64,000 nucleotides of DNA from Deferribacter abyssi (GCF_049472655.1 NZ_JAQNCS010000013.1:1-64000); one strand, 5' to 3'. Numbered from the stretch's first letter, positions 1 through 9,181 are shown. A program made the numbers and translations. Notes: generated by a model from the letters alone, not told the origin.

Positions 1-143
1 TATCATAATATTACAAATTAAAGTACTTTTAATTCTCTTTAAGATATTATATTATATTTACTAACTTGCCTCTAAATCATTTTTTTATGCTTAATATAAA
101 AAATTTTTTTATAACAAACTCCTAATAAGCTATAATGTTTACA

Positions 144-842
144 TCATAAACGATCAGGCAACGCTATAACTTTGTATGTATGGGTAATTTCTCTTTTTAG
201 GACAGGATCAATCATTAGAAGTTTATATTTCTTTGCAAACAAAGTCTCACTACTTAAGATTGGAATAGTACCACTAAAAAAACAAAATTTCTCATTATTA
301 TAAAAATAATCTGATTTTATGTGTTTGATTAATTCTGTTATCTGTAAAATATTATTGAGCTTTCCTTCTTGGTATAGAATATATTCTTCACTATCCTCAA
401 ATTTTACAAAACATTGAAGTATTATTTCATCAAAATGATTTTTTATATCATCATAGCGCCAAAAAATATTTGAAATAATTTTAGTGCAAATCTGTTTTGA
501 TTTTGAAACTGAAATTGATTCTAATTCCCTGTCTGTATGATCACTTGCTACTGTTATAAACAGTTCATCACTGGCATTAAATGCAGCAAAAAATTCAATT
601 TCTCCTGAAGTTTTATCACCTATTACATAAAGTGTATCTGTGGTAGAGATGCGTTCAGGATCAAACCAATAAACCGCAGGTATTGACTGAGGTATTGGAA
701 CGTTTAACTTTTTTAATTCTTCAATATGTCTATTAACAGATTCTTGATCTCTCCCAGTATAACCTAAAGCAACAGCAAATTCCCAATCTAAATTAATTTC
801 TGCTGTCACATTATCTCTATTCACTACTTTAGCTTTTAACAT
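144..842 (-). CDS. DUF2848 family protein (fumarylacetoacetase-like fold suspected)
   Basis: A 232-residue soluble protein with no signal peptide or membrane segment. I recognise the DUF2848 pattern: an N-terminal GYTGRDQESVNRHIEELKKL stretch (about residues 27-46), VPIPQSIPAVY, TSGEIEF near residue 80, SDHTDRELESISVSKSKQIC near 100-119, and WRYDDIKNHFDEIIL near 129-143. The function of the family is not established; resemblance to the fumarylacetoacetate hydrolase fold is my recollection, not something shown here. The ATG has an AAGGAG SD 6 nt upstream. It is the last gene of the regulator-hyuAB-DUF1445-dctPQM run, 75 bp after dctM, so it probably acts on the same substrate or its product. 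Operon membership is inferred from orientation and spacing. Confidence 0.72.
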   Translation of the reverse strand: MLKAKVVNRDNVTAEINLDWEFAVALGYTGRDQESVNRHIEELKKLNVPIPQSIPAVYWFDPERISTTDTLYVIGDKTSGEIEFFAAFNASDELFITVASDHTDRELESISVSKSKQICTKIISNIFWRYDDIKNHFDEIILQCFVKFEDSEEYILYQEGKLNNILQITELIKHIKSDYFYNNEKFCFFSGTIPILSSETLFAKKYKLLMIDPVLKREITHTYKVIALPDRL

Positions 843-917
843 TTAAAACTCCTTTTTGTTAAACAACAATTCATAAACTATAATAGTTAACTTGTTAAAA
901 AAATATTTTATAATTTA

Positions 918-2207
918 CTAATTAAACTTTGCTGGTAAATACAATACTATCTCAGGAAACATTATCAACACAGCAATCATTATTATCATCATAATTACAA
1001 ATGGTACACTACCAATAATAATCTCTTTTATAGAACCTTTTCCTCTAACACCCTGCACAACATATAGATTTAAACCAACAGGGGGAGTAATGAGAGCCAT
1101 CTCTATTAACAAAATAAGCAATATGCCAAACCAAATTGGATCAAACCCCAAATTTAAAATAACAGGATAAACAATTGGTATTGTTAATACCATCATCGAT
1201 AATGTTTCGATAAAAAAACCTAACACGATGTACATTGCAATAATAATAAGTAATGTATTTAAAGGTGAAAAACCTAAATTTCTAATAAAATCCTGTAGAA
1301 TATCAGTTAATCCTAATGAAACCAGAATAAAATTTAAGTATGTGGCAGCAAGTAAAATTAACATTATCATCCCTGTAGATCTCATTGTGCCTTCAATAGA
1401 TTCTTTCAATAGATTTAAATTCAAATTACCTCTAATTGCCGTAATTATTAAAGACGCTATAACTCCCATTGCTGCTGATTCTGTAGGCGTTGCAAATCCA
1501 GCATAAATTGAACCAACTACAACTAAAAAAATAATTAAAATTGGTAATAAATTTGTAATCGTTTTAATTCTCTCTTGCCAACTTATCCCCTTTTTAACTT
1601 TACCTAGCTTAGGATTTATTATGCACAAAATCAAAATCATAAACATAAATAAAAACGCTAACATAATCCCAGGAATAATACCTGCCACAAACAATCTTGG
1701 AATAGATGTATTTGTTAAAAATCCATATACAATTAAGTTAATTGATGGAGGAATTAATATACCTAACGTACCTCCTGCTGCTATCGATCCTGCAAACAAA
1801 CTTTCATTATATCCATATTTTTCAGCTTGGGGTAAAGCTAATGTTCCAATTGTTGCAGCAGTAGCTACACTTGAACCAGAAGTTGCTGCAAAAAGAGCAG
1901 AAGTCATTATGTTAGCATGCATTAGACCACCAGGTAACCATGATAACCATTTATCAATAGCCTTGTATGTATCTCCAGCGATACCAGATTTTAACAAAAT
2001 TTGTCCTAACAAAATAAAAAGAGGAATCGCAAATAATACAAAACTTGTATTTTCTGACCATGCCACATCACCTATGGCCCTTATAAGAGGAAATGGTGAA
2101 TATAATTTTTCTAAAATTATCCCTAAAACTCCCATTGTAGCTGCAACAGGTATGCTTAACAACAATAACGTTAACAAAATAATTAAAGAAACTATTGCAA
2201 TATTCAT
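918..2207 (-). CDS. dctM: TRAP transporter large permease subunit (DctM family)
   Basis: A 429-residue very hydrophobic protein with about a dozen membrane segments and the usual DctM length. Features seen: a hydrophobic N-terminus, FAIPLFILLGQILLKSG near residues 58-72, the Ala/Gly/Ser-rich TSALFAATSGSSVATAATIG near 101-120, and a conserved ALITPPVGLNLYVVQG near 372-387. It forms the ion-coupled channel of a tripartite ATP-independent periplasmic transporter with DctQ and the binding protein DctP. The ATG has an AGGGG SD, and the gene starts 10 bp after dctQ. Substrate is not readable from this subunit; the neighbouring hydantoinase and DUF1445 genes suggest a small carboxylated lactam or amino-acid derivative. 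Confidence 0.93.
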   Translation of the reverse strand: MNIAIVSLIILLTLLLLSIPVAATMGVLGIILEKLYSPFPLIRAIGDVAWSENTSFVLFAIPLFILLGQILLKSGIAGDTYKAIDKWLSWLPGGLMHANIMTSALFAATSGSSVATAATIGTLALPQAEKYGYNESLFAGSIAAGGTLGILIPPSINLIVYGFLTNTSIPRLFVAGIIPGIMLAFLFMFMILILCIINPKLGKVKKGISWQERIKTITNLLPILIIFLVVVGSIYAGFATPTESAAMGVIASLIITAIRGNLNLNLLKESIEGTMRSTGMIMLILLAATYLNFILVSLGLTDILQDFIRNLGFSPLNTLLIIIAMYIVLGFFIETLSMMVLTIPIVYPVILNLGFDPIWFGILLILLIEMALITPPVGLNLYVVQGVRGKGSIKEIIIGSVPFVIMMIIMIAVLIMFPEIVLYLPAKFN

Positions 2208-2217
2208 ACTTTTACCC

Positions 2218-2805
2218 CTAAGCTGCTTTTTCCTTTTCTATTTCCTCTTCTAAAGTAGAAGCTCCTCCCACATTATAAGCTTCGAAATAATCCTTCTTTA
2301 CTATTAGTATTAAAATCCTTAATAACATTATAAATATAACCACTACAAAGAAAATGAGACTTATAATCCATAAGCCCTGAGGAATCCAAAGAGGCGTGTG
2401 TAATGGTGTATTAGCTACAGATTTTTTCTCCCATGACGTATAAAAAAAGTGATAGGAATAATAGGTTAAAGGTACAAAAAATATTAACAATGACAAATAA
2501 GAAAGCACATCTAAAATAAGTCTAAGTTTTAAAGAAAATTTGTTGTATAAAATATCAATACGAACATGTGCTTTTGTTAAAAGAGCATAAGCAAAAATCC
2601 ATCCACTCATAACAGCGAGGGTATAACTTGAAAGTTCAATAGAACCCCTTATAGAATAGGAAAACAGTTTTCTCATTAAAACATCTGCACATATAAAAAA
2701 TGACATAAAAAATAGAAGTAGCCCCTGTATTATAATCCCATAAAAACAAATTTTCTTTACAATAAATAATCCTTTTTCACTGACAGTGTCTAAGAACTGT
2801 AACAT
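2218..2805 (-). CDS. dctQ: TRAP transporter small permease subunit (DctQ family)
   Basis: About 195 residues with four predicted membrane helices, including a first one rich in Ile/Leu/Phe around residues 17-40, and the DctQ pattern ADVLMRKLFSYSIRGSIELS near residues 41-60. It pairs with DctM in the inner membrane. I chose the ATG at 2805 because it lies 5 nt after a GAGGAG SD; the in-frame GTG two codons earlier touches that SD. A strong hairpin separates it from dctP upstream. The C-terminal tail is charged (ending EEEIEKEKAA), as expected for a cytoplasmic tail. Confidence 0.9.
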   Translation of the reverse strand: MLQFLDTVSEKGLFIVKKICFYGIIIQGLLLFFMSFFICADVLMRKLFSYSIRGSIELSSYTLAVMSGWIFAYALLTKAHVRIDILYNKFSLKLRLILDVLSYLSLLIFFVPLTYYSYHFFYTSWEKKSVANTPLHTPLWIPQGLWIISLIFFVVVIFIMLLRILILIVKKDYFEAYNVGGASTLEEEIEKEKAA

Positions 2806-2824
2806 CACCACTCCTCATAAAAAA

Positions 2825-2853
2825 ACATGAGGTGTGAAAAACACACCTCATGT
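2825..2853 (-). terminator. Intercistronic hairpin with T-run between dctP and dctQ
   Basis: A perfect 12-bp stem (ACATGAGGTGTG paired with CACACCTCATGT) with a 5-nt loop. On the minus strand it is followed by seven T residues and then directly by the dctQ SD. The form is that of an intrinsic terminator, but it sits inside the operon. It is best read as a partial terminator or 3'-end stabiliser that keeps dctP mRNA in excess over dctQM, as expected when many binding proteins serve one permease. Confidence 0.85.
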
Positions 2854-2857
2854 CTGT

Positions 2858-3910
2858 TTATTTGTTTGCTTTTAACCCTACTACTTTTCCAATAGTATCA
2901 TTCCATTTTTCTACAATATCAGGAGTCACTTGTTTTGCCCAAGCTGGTAACACGTCATTTACCAATATTTTTTTCGACAACTGCATATCTTCTTTTTTAA
3001 TATCAACTAGTTTTAACTTATTAGGTTTTCCATAATCGCATTTTCCTATGCCTGTTAAACAATTAATTCCCTGTACAGTTTCCTCATCAGCATCTTCCCA
3101 AGCAGGAATCTCTAATTTTTCTTTAATTAATTTACTCAGAAGTTCTTGCTCTGATTTGCTAAGACTGTTCCATACATCCATGTTCATTACTGTGATAACA
3201 TAATCCCAGCCTCCAATAGGCAATGGATATAAATAATTAGTAACATCACCCCATCCTGCAGAATATCCTGACAAAGATCCAGTAACTGCACAATCAACTA
3301 CTCCCCTTTGTAAAGATGTAGCCACTTCACTAAAGCTAATTGTCACTCCTGTTGCACCCAAAGCATCAATAAATTTTGAAGTAGTCCAACCACTTGCTCT
3401 AATTTTTTTACCTTTAAGATCTTTTAAACCATCAATTTCTACTCTACAAAATAATACCTGAGCTGGATATGGAACAACAGCTAATAATTTTGCATTAAAT
3501 CTTTTTTCAATAATATCTTCCATAACAGGTCTGTAAGCTTCTACTACTTTTTTAGCTAATTTAAGATCAGGTGCTAATGCAGGCAAATCCAACCCAGCTA
3601 ATCCTGGAGCATCTGAAACAACATAATCAGCTACAGTTGATACAACATCAAATACTCCATTATTCATAGCTCTTAATACAGAAGCTCCTTTAAGCTTCAC
3701 TTGACCTAAAGAACTCATAATTGTTTTTGTTTTTCCGCCAAAAGCATCAGGCAATATTTCTGTCCAAAATGGTTTTTCAAATTGCTTATAAAGAGCCAAA
3801 CTGCTCCAGCTACCAACAACTCTTAAATTTTTTGGAGCTGCATAAAGTAAAACAGAAATACTTAGAAAACATAAAGCTAGCAAAATTACTTTTAAGGATT
3901 TTACTTTCAT
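2858..3910 (-). CDS. dctP: TRAP transporter periplasmic solute-binding protein (DctP family)
   Basis: About 350 residues with a cleavable signal peptide (KSLKVILLALCFLSISVLLY then AAP) and a DctP fold. The conserved region LKDLKGKKIRASGWTTSKFI near residues 160-180 carries the arginine that normally binds a substrate carboxylate; EVATSLQRGVVDCAVTG follows, as in the family. It captures a carboxylated solute in the periplasm and delivers it to DctQM. I took the ATG at 3910, 6 nt after GGGAGG; an in-frame TTG two codons earlier is less likely. There are two Cys in CLTGIGKC near the C-terminal third, possibly a disulfide. The substrate is unknown. Confidence 0.92.
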   Translation of the reverse strand: MKVKSLKVILLALCFLSISVLLYAAPKNLRVVGSWSSLALYKQFEKPFWTEILPDAFGGKTKTIMSSLGQVKLKGASVLRAMNNGVFDVVSTVADYVVSDAPGLAGLDLPALAPDLKLAKKVVEAYRPVMEDIIEKRFNAKLLAVVPYPAQVLFCRVEIDGLKDLKGKKIRASGWTTSKFIDALGATGVTISFSEVATSLQRGVVDCAVTGSLSGYSAGWGDVTNYLYPLPIGGWDYVITVMNMDVWNSLSKSEQELLSKLIKEKLEIPAWEDADEETVQGINCLTGIGKCDYGKPNKLKLVDIKKEDMQLSKKILVNDVLPAWAKQVTPDIVEKWNDTIGKVVGLKANK

Positions 3911-3949
3911 GGACAACCTCCCTTTTTTTTATAACTGCTTTACTGCATT

Positions 3950-4726
3950 TTAAAACAATGCAAAATCTTGATTCTTCAGATCTGTTATAAACATATGCCC
4001 CGGAGAATGAGTAATCATAAAATCGATCTTTGAATTTACAGCAACAGCTTGAGGCGTAACTCCACATGCCCAAAATACGGGAATATCATTTTCTTCTATT
4101 ATTGGAGGATCACCATAATCTGGTTTATTCAAATTATATATACCTATCAACTCTGGATAACCTATATGTACTGGCGCTCCATGAACAGATGGAAATCGAG
4201 CTGTAATATTTGTAGCTTTAACTACCAAATCATATGGAATTGAACGCATACTTACAACTAAGGGGCCATGAAAAACACCTGCAGGATTTGTCTGAATATT
4301 AGTTATATACATAGGAACATTTCTATTTGCCTCAATATGTCTCACAGGTATACCAGCTTCCAATAATGCCCACTCAAAGCTAAAACTACACCCTAATAGA
4401 AAAGCAACTAAATCATCATTCCAGTATGAAGTTATATCAACTGGCTCATCTACAAGTTTTCCCTTTTCATACACTCTATATTTTGGAATATCAGTTCTTA
4501 AATCAGCATTATCCGCAACTTGTTTTGTATATGGTGAGCCAACATCTGTCACTTCTAATAACGGACAAGGTTTTGGATTTCGTTGTATGAACAACAAAAA
4601 GTCAAATGCATATTCCTTTGGAAGCACAACTAAATTAGCTTGGGCATATCCTGGTGCAACACCAGACGTCTGTCCTACAAATTCACCATCTCTAATTTTT
4701 CTTCTTATTTTTTCAGACTCCTTCAT
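3950..4726 (-). CDS. DUF1445 putative hydro-lyase / D-glutamate cyclase-like protein
   Basis: About 258 residues. Family hallmarks are plain: RKIRDGEFVGQTSGVAPGYAQ at the N-terminus, WNDDLVAFLLGCSFSFEWAL in the middle, FPSVHGAPVHIGYPELIGI, then PVFWACGVTPQ and ITHSPGHMFITD at the C-terminus. Members are annotated as hydro-lyases; the mammalian relative DGLUCY interconverts D-glutamate and 5-oxo-D-proline. That chemistry would make sense beside the hydantoinase/5-oxoprolinase pair upstream, but the substrate here is inference. The ATG at 4726 is preceded by GAGGTG and follows the hyuB stop by 1 bp; a longer in-frame start would run back into hyuB and lacks support. Confidence 0.87.
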   Translation of the reverse strand: MKESEKIRRKIRDGEFVGQTSGVAPGYAQANLVVLPKEYAFDFLLFIQRNPKPCPLLEVTDVGSPYTKQVADNADLRTDIPKYRVYEKGKLVDEPVDITSYWNDDLVAFLLGCSFSFEWALLEAGIPVRHIEANRNVPMYITNIQTNPAGVFHGPLVVSMRSIPYDLVVKATNITARFPSVHGAPVHIGYPELIGIYNLNKPDYGDPPIIEENDIPVFWACGVTPQAVAVNSKIDFMITHSPGHMFITDLKNQDFALF

Positions 4727-4727
4727 G

Positions 4728-6296
4728 TTACACCTCGCTTTTTCCAAAGCCACCACCACCAGGTGTCTCTATCCTAATAATATCACCTTTTTTAAGATTT
4801 ATATTAAACTTACCAGGCATTTTCTTCTTTTCACCATTTGAAATAATTATATTTTCTCCAGGTTTTCCAGGTTCACCCCCATTCAAACCATAAGGACTGA
4901 ACCTTCTCCTCTCTGTAAGCATTGTCACTTCTGCGTCATTTAACAATTTTATTTGCCTTACAATTCCATCACCACCTTTAAACCTACCATTTCCTCCAGA
5001 ATCTTTCCTGATACTGTATTCTTCCACCATCATAGGATAGGTAAATTCAAGAGCTTCAACCGGTGTATTAAGAGTGTTTGTCATATGAGAATGCACTGCT
5101 GATTCACCATTTGCAAAACTACATCCCCCCATACCACCACCAATAGTTTCGTAATAGGTAAAAGGCTGACCATTTCTCTCATCAATACCGCCTATTGTTA
5201 TATTATTCATGGTCCCCTGACTTGCTGCAGGAATCTCATCTGGTAGAGCCTTGGAAAGAGCACCTAGCAATACATCAACTATCCTCTGCGATGTTTCTAC
5301 ATTTCCTCCCGCTACACTGGCTGGAAATTTAGCATCCACTATACTCCCTTTACGAGTTTTCAGAATAATTGGTCTTAACAATCCAGCATTTGTTGGAATT
5401 TCATCTTTAACAAGCGATCTGAATACATAAAGAACAGCCGAAAGTGTAATGGAATAAACAGCGTTTACACTACCTTTAACCTGGTCATCACTTTCACTAA
5501 AATCCACAACTACATTATCTTCATCTACAGTAATTTGAACAGCAATCTTTATCTTTTCTCTATCAATCCCATCATCATCCATGTAGTCTTCAAATTTATA
5601 TGTTCCATTAGGAATATCTTTCAGTCTGTTTTTCAAAATTTTCTCAGAATAATCCATTATAGCTGTTGCATAATTTTTCATCATATCAAGCCCATAACCT
5701 GCAACTAACTCCTCGATTCTTTTAATACCTGTCATATTAGCCATAATTTGGGCAGTAAAATCCCCTTCCCTCTCATATGGTGTTCTCACATTGTTAAGTA
5801 AAAATTTCATCAGAGGTTCAACTATTTCTCCTCTCTCCACAATTTTTAAAGGTGGAATAATCAACCCTTCCTGGAAAATCGAAGTGGATAGAGGCATTGA
5901 TCCTGCAGTCATACCCCCTATATCTGCATGATGAGCTCTGTTTGCTACAAAAAACTGTGGTTTTTCCTGCCCTAAAAACACTGGTGCAACAATAGTTACG
6001 TCTGGGAGGTGTGTCCCCCCTTTATATGGATCATTAAGAATCACCATATCACCATCTTTCAAATCCACATTTTCAATTGCAGACTTTACACTCATTGGCA
6101 TTGAGCCAAGATGCACAGGGATATGAGCTGCTTGTGCAATCATATCTCCATTCTCATCAAAAATCGCACAGGAAAAATCCCTTCTCTCTTTAATATTTGG
6201 TGAAAAGGCTGTCCTGTTTAGTGTAACCCCCATTTCTTCTGATATGGATACAAATCTATTTTTGAAAACTTCCAATAGAATAGGATTTATTTTCAT
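4728..6296 (-). CDS. hyuB: Hydantoinase B / 5-oxoprolinase-type subunit
   Basis: A 522-residue HyuB-family protein. Diagnostic stretches are RTAFSPNIKERRDFSCAIFD near the N-terminus, AAHIPVHLGSMP, DGDMVILNDPYKGGTHLPDV, NRAHHADIGGMTAGSMP, and a C-terminal RRRFSPYGLNGGEPGKPGEN followed by a Gly-rich tail. With HyuA it forms an ATP-dependent amidohydrolase that opens hydantoin, N-methylhydantoin or 5-oxoproline rings; acetone carboxylase subunits are more distant relatives. The start has a GAGGTG SD, and the gene begins 9 bp after hyuA. Substrate class cannot be set from sequence by eye; the DUF1445 neighbour favours a lactam of glutamate. Confidence 0.9.
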   Translation of the reverse strand: MKINPILLEVFKNRFVSISEEMGVTLNRTAFSPNIKERRDFSCAIFDENGDMIAQAAHIPVHLGSMPMSVKSAIENVDLKDGDMVILNDPYKGGTHLPDVTIVAPVFLGQEKPQFFVANRAHHADIGGMTAGSMPLSTSIFQEGLIIPPLKIVERGEIVEPLMKFLLNNVRTPYEREGDFTAQIMANMTGIKRIEELVAGYGLDMMKNYATAIMDYSEKILKNRLKDIPNGTYKFEDYMDDDGIDREKIKIAVQITVDEDNVVVDFSESDDQVKGSVNAVYSITLSAVLYVFRSLVKDEIPTNAGLLRPIILKTRKGSIVDAKFPASVAGGNVETSQRIVDVLLGALSKALPDEIPAASQGTMNNITIGGIDERNGQPFTYYETIGGGMGGCSFANGESAVHSHMTNTLNTPVEALEFTYPMMVEEYSIRKDSGGNGRFKGGDGIVRQIKLLNDAEVTMLTERRRFSPYGLNGGEPGKPGENIIISNGEKKKMPGKFNINLKKGDIIRIETPGGGGFGKSEV

Positions 6297-6305
6297 TACA
6301 GCACC

Positions 6306-8273
6306 TCATACATTGATTATTAAATTTTCAAAAGGATCCACCTCTACCAATGAATTTGGTGGAATAACTATTGTTGATGAATATTCTATTACTATCGCTG
6401 GGCCTTCAAACTTGTTCCCATATTGCAGAAAATCTCTATTAATTACCTTTGCAGTAGCCTCTTTCCCATCGAAAATCACTTTTGTATCGCCAAGCAAAGC
6501 CCTCTCTGATATTTTTTCAACTTTTTTTGTTTTCCTCTCAAATTCAGGCTTTTCCATTTTCCCTCTTGCTCTCAACCTCAAGTTTACAATCTCAACCCGC
6601 TTATCATAGTTTGCATAACCGTACAGTCTCTTGTGATATTCATGAAATGTATTCACATAATCTTCAGTAAATGGTACTATAATTTCATAGGATTGCCCAA
6701 AATATCTCATATCAAGATATAATTCTAACGTAATATTTTCTTTTTCAATTCCTTCATTCAACAAGTCTTCAACACCCTGTTTTTCCAATTCAGCAAAATA
6801 ACCTTTCAACTCATCAAAATTTAATGCTTCTTTCAGCATAATTGTCTTTGAATAATCCTTAATAATATCTGATAGTATCATTCCAATGGCAGATAATATC
6901 CCAGGATTCTTGGGCACAAACACTCTTGGAATACCCAGAAGTTTTGCAAGAAAAGCTGCGTGCATACCACCTGCTCCGCCAAATGAAAACAGGGTAAATT
7001 CTGAAGGATTGTATCCTCTTTCCACCGAAATTACTCTAATTGCGCGCTCCATATTGGTATTAGCTACTTCCAAAACCCCTTCAGCAAGCTCAACTTTTGA
7101 AAGCCCAAACTCTTTAGCTAAACTATCAAAGTATTTTTCAAGTCTATCTCTATCAAGCTTCATACGACCGCCCAAAAAATGATCAGGAATAAGTCTTCCA
7201 AGGTAAAGATTTGCATCTGTAACAGTAACCTGTTCACCTTTTCCATAACATATAGGTCCAGGATCAGCCCCAGCACTGATGGGTCCAACTCTCAGAGCAC
7301 CACCTTCATCCTTGTATGCTATTGAGCCTCCACCAGCACCTACAGTATGTATATCAATCATAGGAACTTTTACAGGAAATCCATCTATTTCTGATTCAAC
7401 TGTTAATGGAAGACTACCATCTATTAATGCAACATCAGAGGAAGTACCACCCATATCAAAAGTAATAAGTTTTTCAAAACCTGCCATTTTCCCTATTTCA
7501 AAAGCACCAACAGCTCCGCCTGCTGGCCCCGACAAGATGGTTCTTACAGACTCAGTCATTGCAACTTCTGCAGAAATAATACCACCATTTGACTGCATTA
7601 TTCTCAATTTGCTTCCTTCCGTTAAATTATCCTTTATATGGCTTATATATCTATCCATCTTTGGTGAAACATATGCATTAATTACTGTGGTTGAAAGCCT
7701 CTCGTATTCTCTAAACTCCGGCAATATTTCACTGGAAAGACAATAATGAAAACCATGTTTTTTTAAATACTCACCAACTATCTTTTCATGCTCACTATTT
7801 AAAAAGGAAAATAAAAAGCAAACTGCCACAGACTCTGCTTCAAAAGCTTTTAACTTATCAATTACCTTTTCAATATCCTCAATTTTAATATCTTTGACTA
7901 GCTCCCCATTTGCATTTACTCTGCAATCAATTCCAAATTTCATCGATGAAGGTACAAGCGGCTTGTTTTTCTGAAAATACAAATCATATAAATTTTTTCG
8001 ATTTTGTCTCCCTATCTCAATAACATCTTCAAAACCTTTATTGGTAATAAGGGCAGTATTTGCTCCCTTCTTTTCTAAAATTGCATTTGTCGCAACAGTA
8101 GAACCATGAGTAATATTTCCAGGTTTTCCCTCAAGAATATATTCAAGCCCTTTCAGTACAGCTTCCGCAGGATTGTGAGGTGTTGATAAAATCTTGTAGA
8201 CTCCCCATTTTCCGTCTTTCCTATAAATAAAATCTGTAAACGTTCCACCGGTATCTACCCCAACTATTATCAT
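6306..8273 (-). CDS. hyuA: Hydantoinase A / 5-oxoprolinase-type ATP-binding subunit
   Basis: A 655-residue HyuA-family protein of the ASKHA ATPase fold. The N-terminus GVDTGGTFTDFIY (residues 5-17) is the phosphate-1 motif; NITHGSTVATNAILEKKG follows near residue 55. The second ATP-binding motif is LITFDMGGTSSDVAL, and HTVGAGGGSIAY and GGAGGMHAAFLAK lie further on. It couples ATP hydrolysis to ring opening with HyuB. Its ATG overlaps the stop of the regulator gene by one base (TAATG), a sign of translational coupling, and is preceded by AGGAGG. Length and domain order are normal for a separate A subunit, unlike the fused eukaryotic OPLAH. Confidence 0.92.
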   Translation of the reverse strand: MIIVGVDTGGTFTDFIYRKDGKWGVYKILSTPHNPAEAVLKGLEYILEGKPGNITHGSTVATNAILEKKGANTALITNKGFEDVIEIGRQNRKNLYDLYFQKNKPLVPSSMKFGIDCRVNANGELVKDIKIEDIEKVIDKLKAFEAESVAVCFLFSFLNSEHEKIVGEYLKKHGFHYCLSSEILPEFREYERLSTTVINAYVSPKMDRYISHIKDNLTEGSKLRIMQSNGGIISAEVAMTESVRTILSGPAGGAVGAFEIGKMAGFEKLITFDMGGTSSDVALIDGSLPLTVESEIDGFPVKVPMIDIHTVGAGGGSIAYKDEGGALRVGPISAGADPGPICYGKGEQVTVTDANLYLGRLIPDHFLGGRMKLDRDRLEKYFDSLAKEFGLSKVELAEGVLEVANTNMERAIRVISVERGYNPSEFTLFSFGGAGGMHAAFLAKLLGIPRVFVPKNPGILSAIGMILSDIIKDYSKTIMLKEALNFDELKGYFAELEKQGVEDLLNEGIEKENITLELYLDMRYFGQSYEIIVPFTEDYVNTFHEYHKRLYGYANYDKRVEIVNLRLRARGKMEKPEFERKTKKVEKISERALLGDTKVIFDGKEATAKVINRDFLQYGNKFEGPAIVIEYSSTIVIPPNSLVEVDPFENLIINV

Positions 8274-9181
8274 TAACTCCTCCTACTATCTTTTACAATA
8301 TCGATAAGCATATTTACTCCTTCATCATCATGAAACCTTGAATAGACGATCAGGTTCTTTACTTTGCTAAACAATTTCTGATTTGATTCATAAAGATGCT
8401 TTAATGTTAATACATATTTTGCTTTATTAATAAGCTCTTTTTTTTCGCTAATCTCATCTAGAGTAACAAAAATTAAATTCTTATACTTTCTTTTTAAAGC
8501 ATAATAAGAATCTTCATATCTTTTTTTCATTTCCTCATTAATTGCAATAACAAGAATTGTGTCTAACAAACTCACCTTTGAAAAATTAATCAAAGAATCA
8601 ATTGGCGGTGTAATTTTTAACGGAAATATCTTGACTACGTTATTAGCATAATTCTCAAGACGTTTTAGACAATAATAAGTAGTAATAAGCAAACCTTCTT
8701 CAAGATACCCTTCCTCTAGCCTTTTTAACGCTTCAGAAATCAAAATAGGTTGTATTTCAACACCAAGATATTCTTCAAGCTCTCTTCTTCCCACATATAA
8801 ATTTAAATAATCTTCATCTACATAATATATATCGGTCTCGACATCTCTGTTTATTGCATTATAAAAGGCAAAAAGAAGTTCATCATTAAAAAAACCGCCC
8901 CCTTTCATTTTATTAACAATTCTAGTTATCTCATCTAAAAATACATGAAAATTTTTCTTCTTATTAAACATTTCTTTATTTATTTTAAACCCTTTACCTC
9001 TCAATGAAACAAAATATCCCATCTTTTTCATCTCAGAAAATACCAGTTTTACAGTATTAATATTGACATCCAACTCGTCAGCAACATCATTTAATCGGTA
9101 AAAACAGTTCTCATCACCAATAAAAAAAAGTTCTAAAAGTTTCATTTTAACAATCGAAGTCTTATTTAAGATATCTTTCAT
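8273..9181 (-). CDS. GntR-like transcriptional regulator with C-terminal ligand domain
   Basis: About 302 residues. An N-terminal winged helix-turn-helix of GntR type covers roughly residues 12-65 (FYRLNDVADELDVNINTVKL, then MKKMGYFVSLRGKGFKI). The C-terminal part has a pattern I associate with solo GntR regulators carrying an effector domain: EEYLGVEIQPILISE followed by a beta-strand LLITTYYCLKRLE, then IFPLKITPPIDSL. It probably controls the hyuAB-DUF1445-TRAP operon that it heads, with the catabolic substrate as effector; this is inference. The ATG at 9181 was preferred to an in-frame TTG two codons earlier; neither has a good SD, so initiation may be weak or leaderless. Confidence 0.7.
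   Translation of the reverse strand: MKDILNKTSIVKMKLLELFFIGDENCFYRLNDVADELDVNINTVKLVFSEMKKMGYFVSLRGKGFKINKEMFNKKKNFHVFLDEITRIVNKMKGGGFFNDELLFAFYNAINRDVETDIYYVDEDYLNLYVGRRELEEYLGVEIQPILISEALKRLEEGYLEEGLLITTYYCLKRLENYANNVVKIFPLKITPPIDSLINFSKVSLLDTILVIAINEEMKKRYEDSYYALKRKYKNLIFVTLDEISEKKELINKAKYVLTLKHLYESNQKLFSKVKNLIVYSRFHDDEGVNMLIDIVKDSRRS

Noticed and set aside
1..143. TATAAT-like box at 130-135 on the plus strand
   Set aside because: No matching -35 and no plus-strand gene follows.
1228..2253. Long plus-strand ORFs opposite dctM
   Set aside because: They are antisense shadows of a strongly recognisable membrane protein, with no SD and no family pattern.
6886..7746. Plus-strand ORFs of 98 and 155 codons inside hyuA
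   Set aside because: Antisense to conserved HyuA motifs; Pro/Ser-rich translation is typical of shadow frames.
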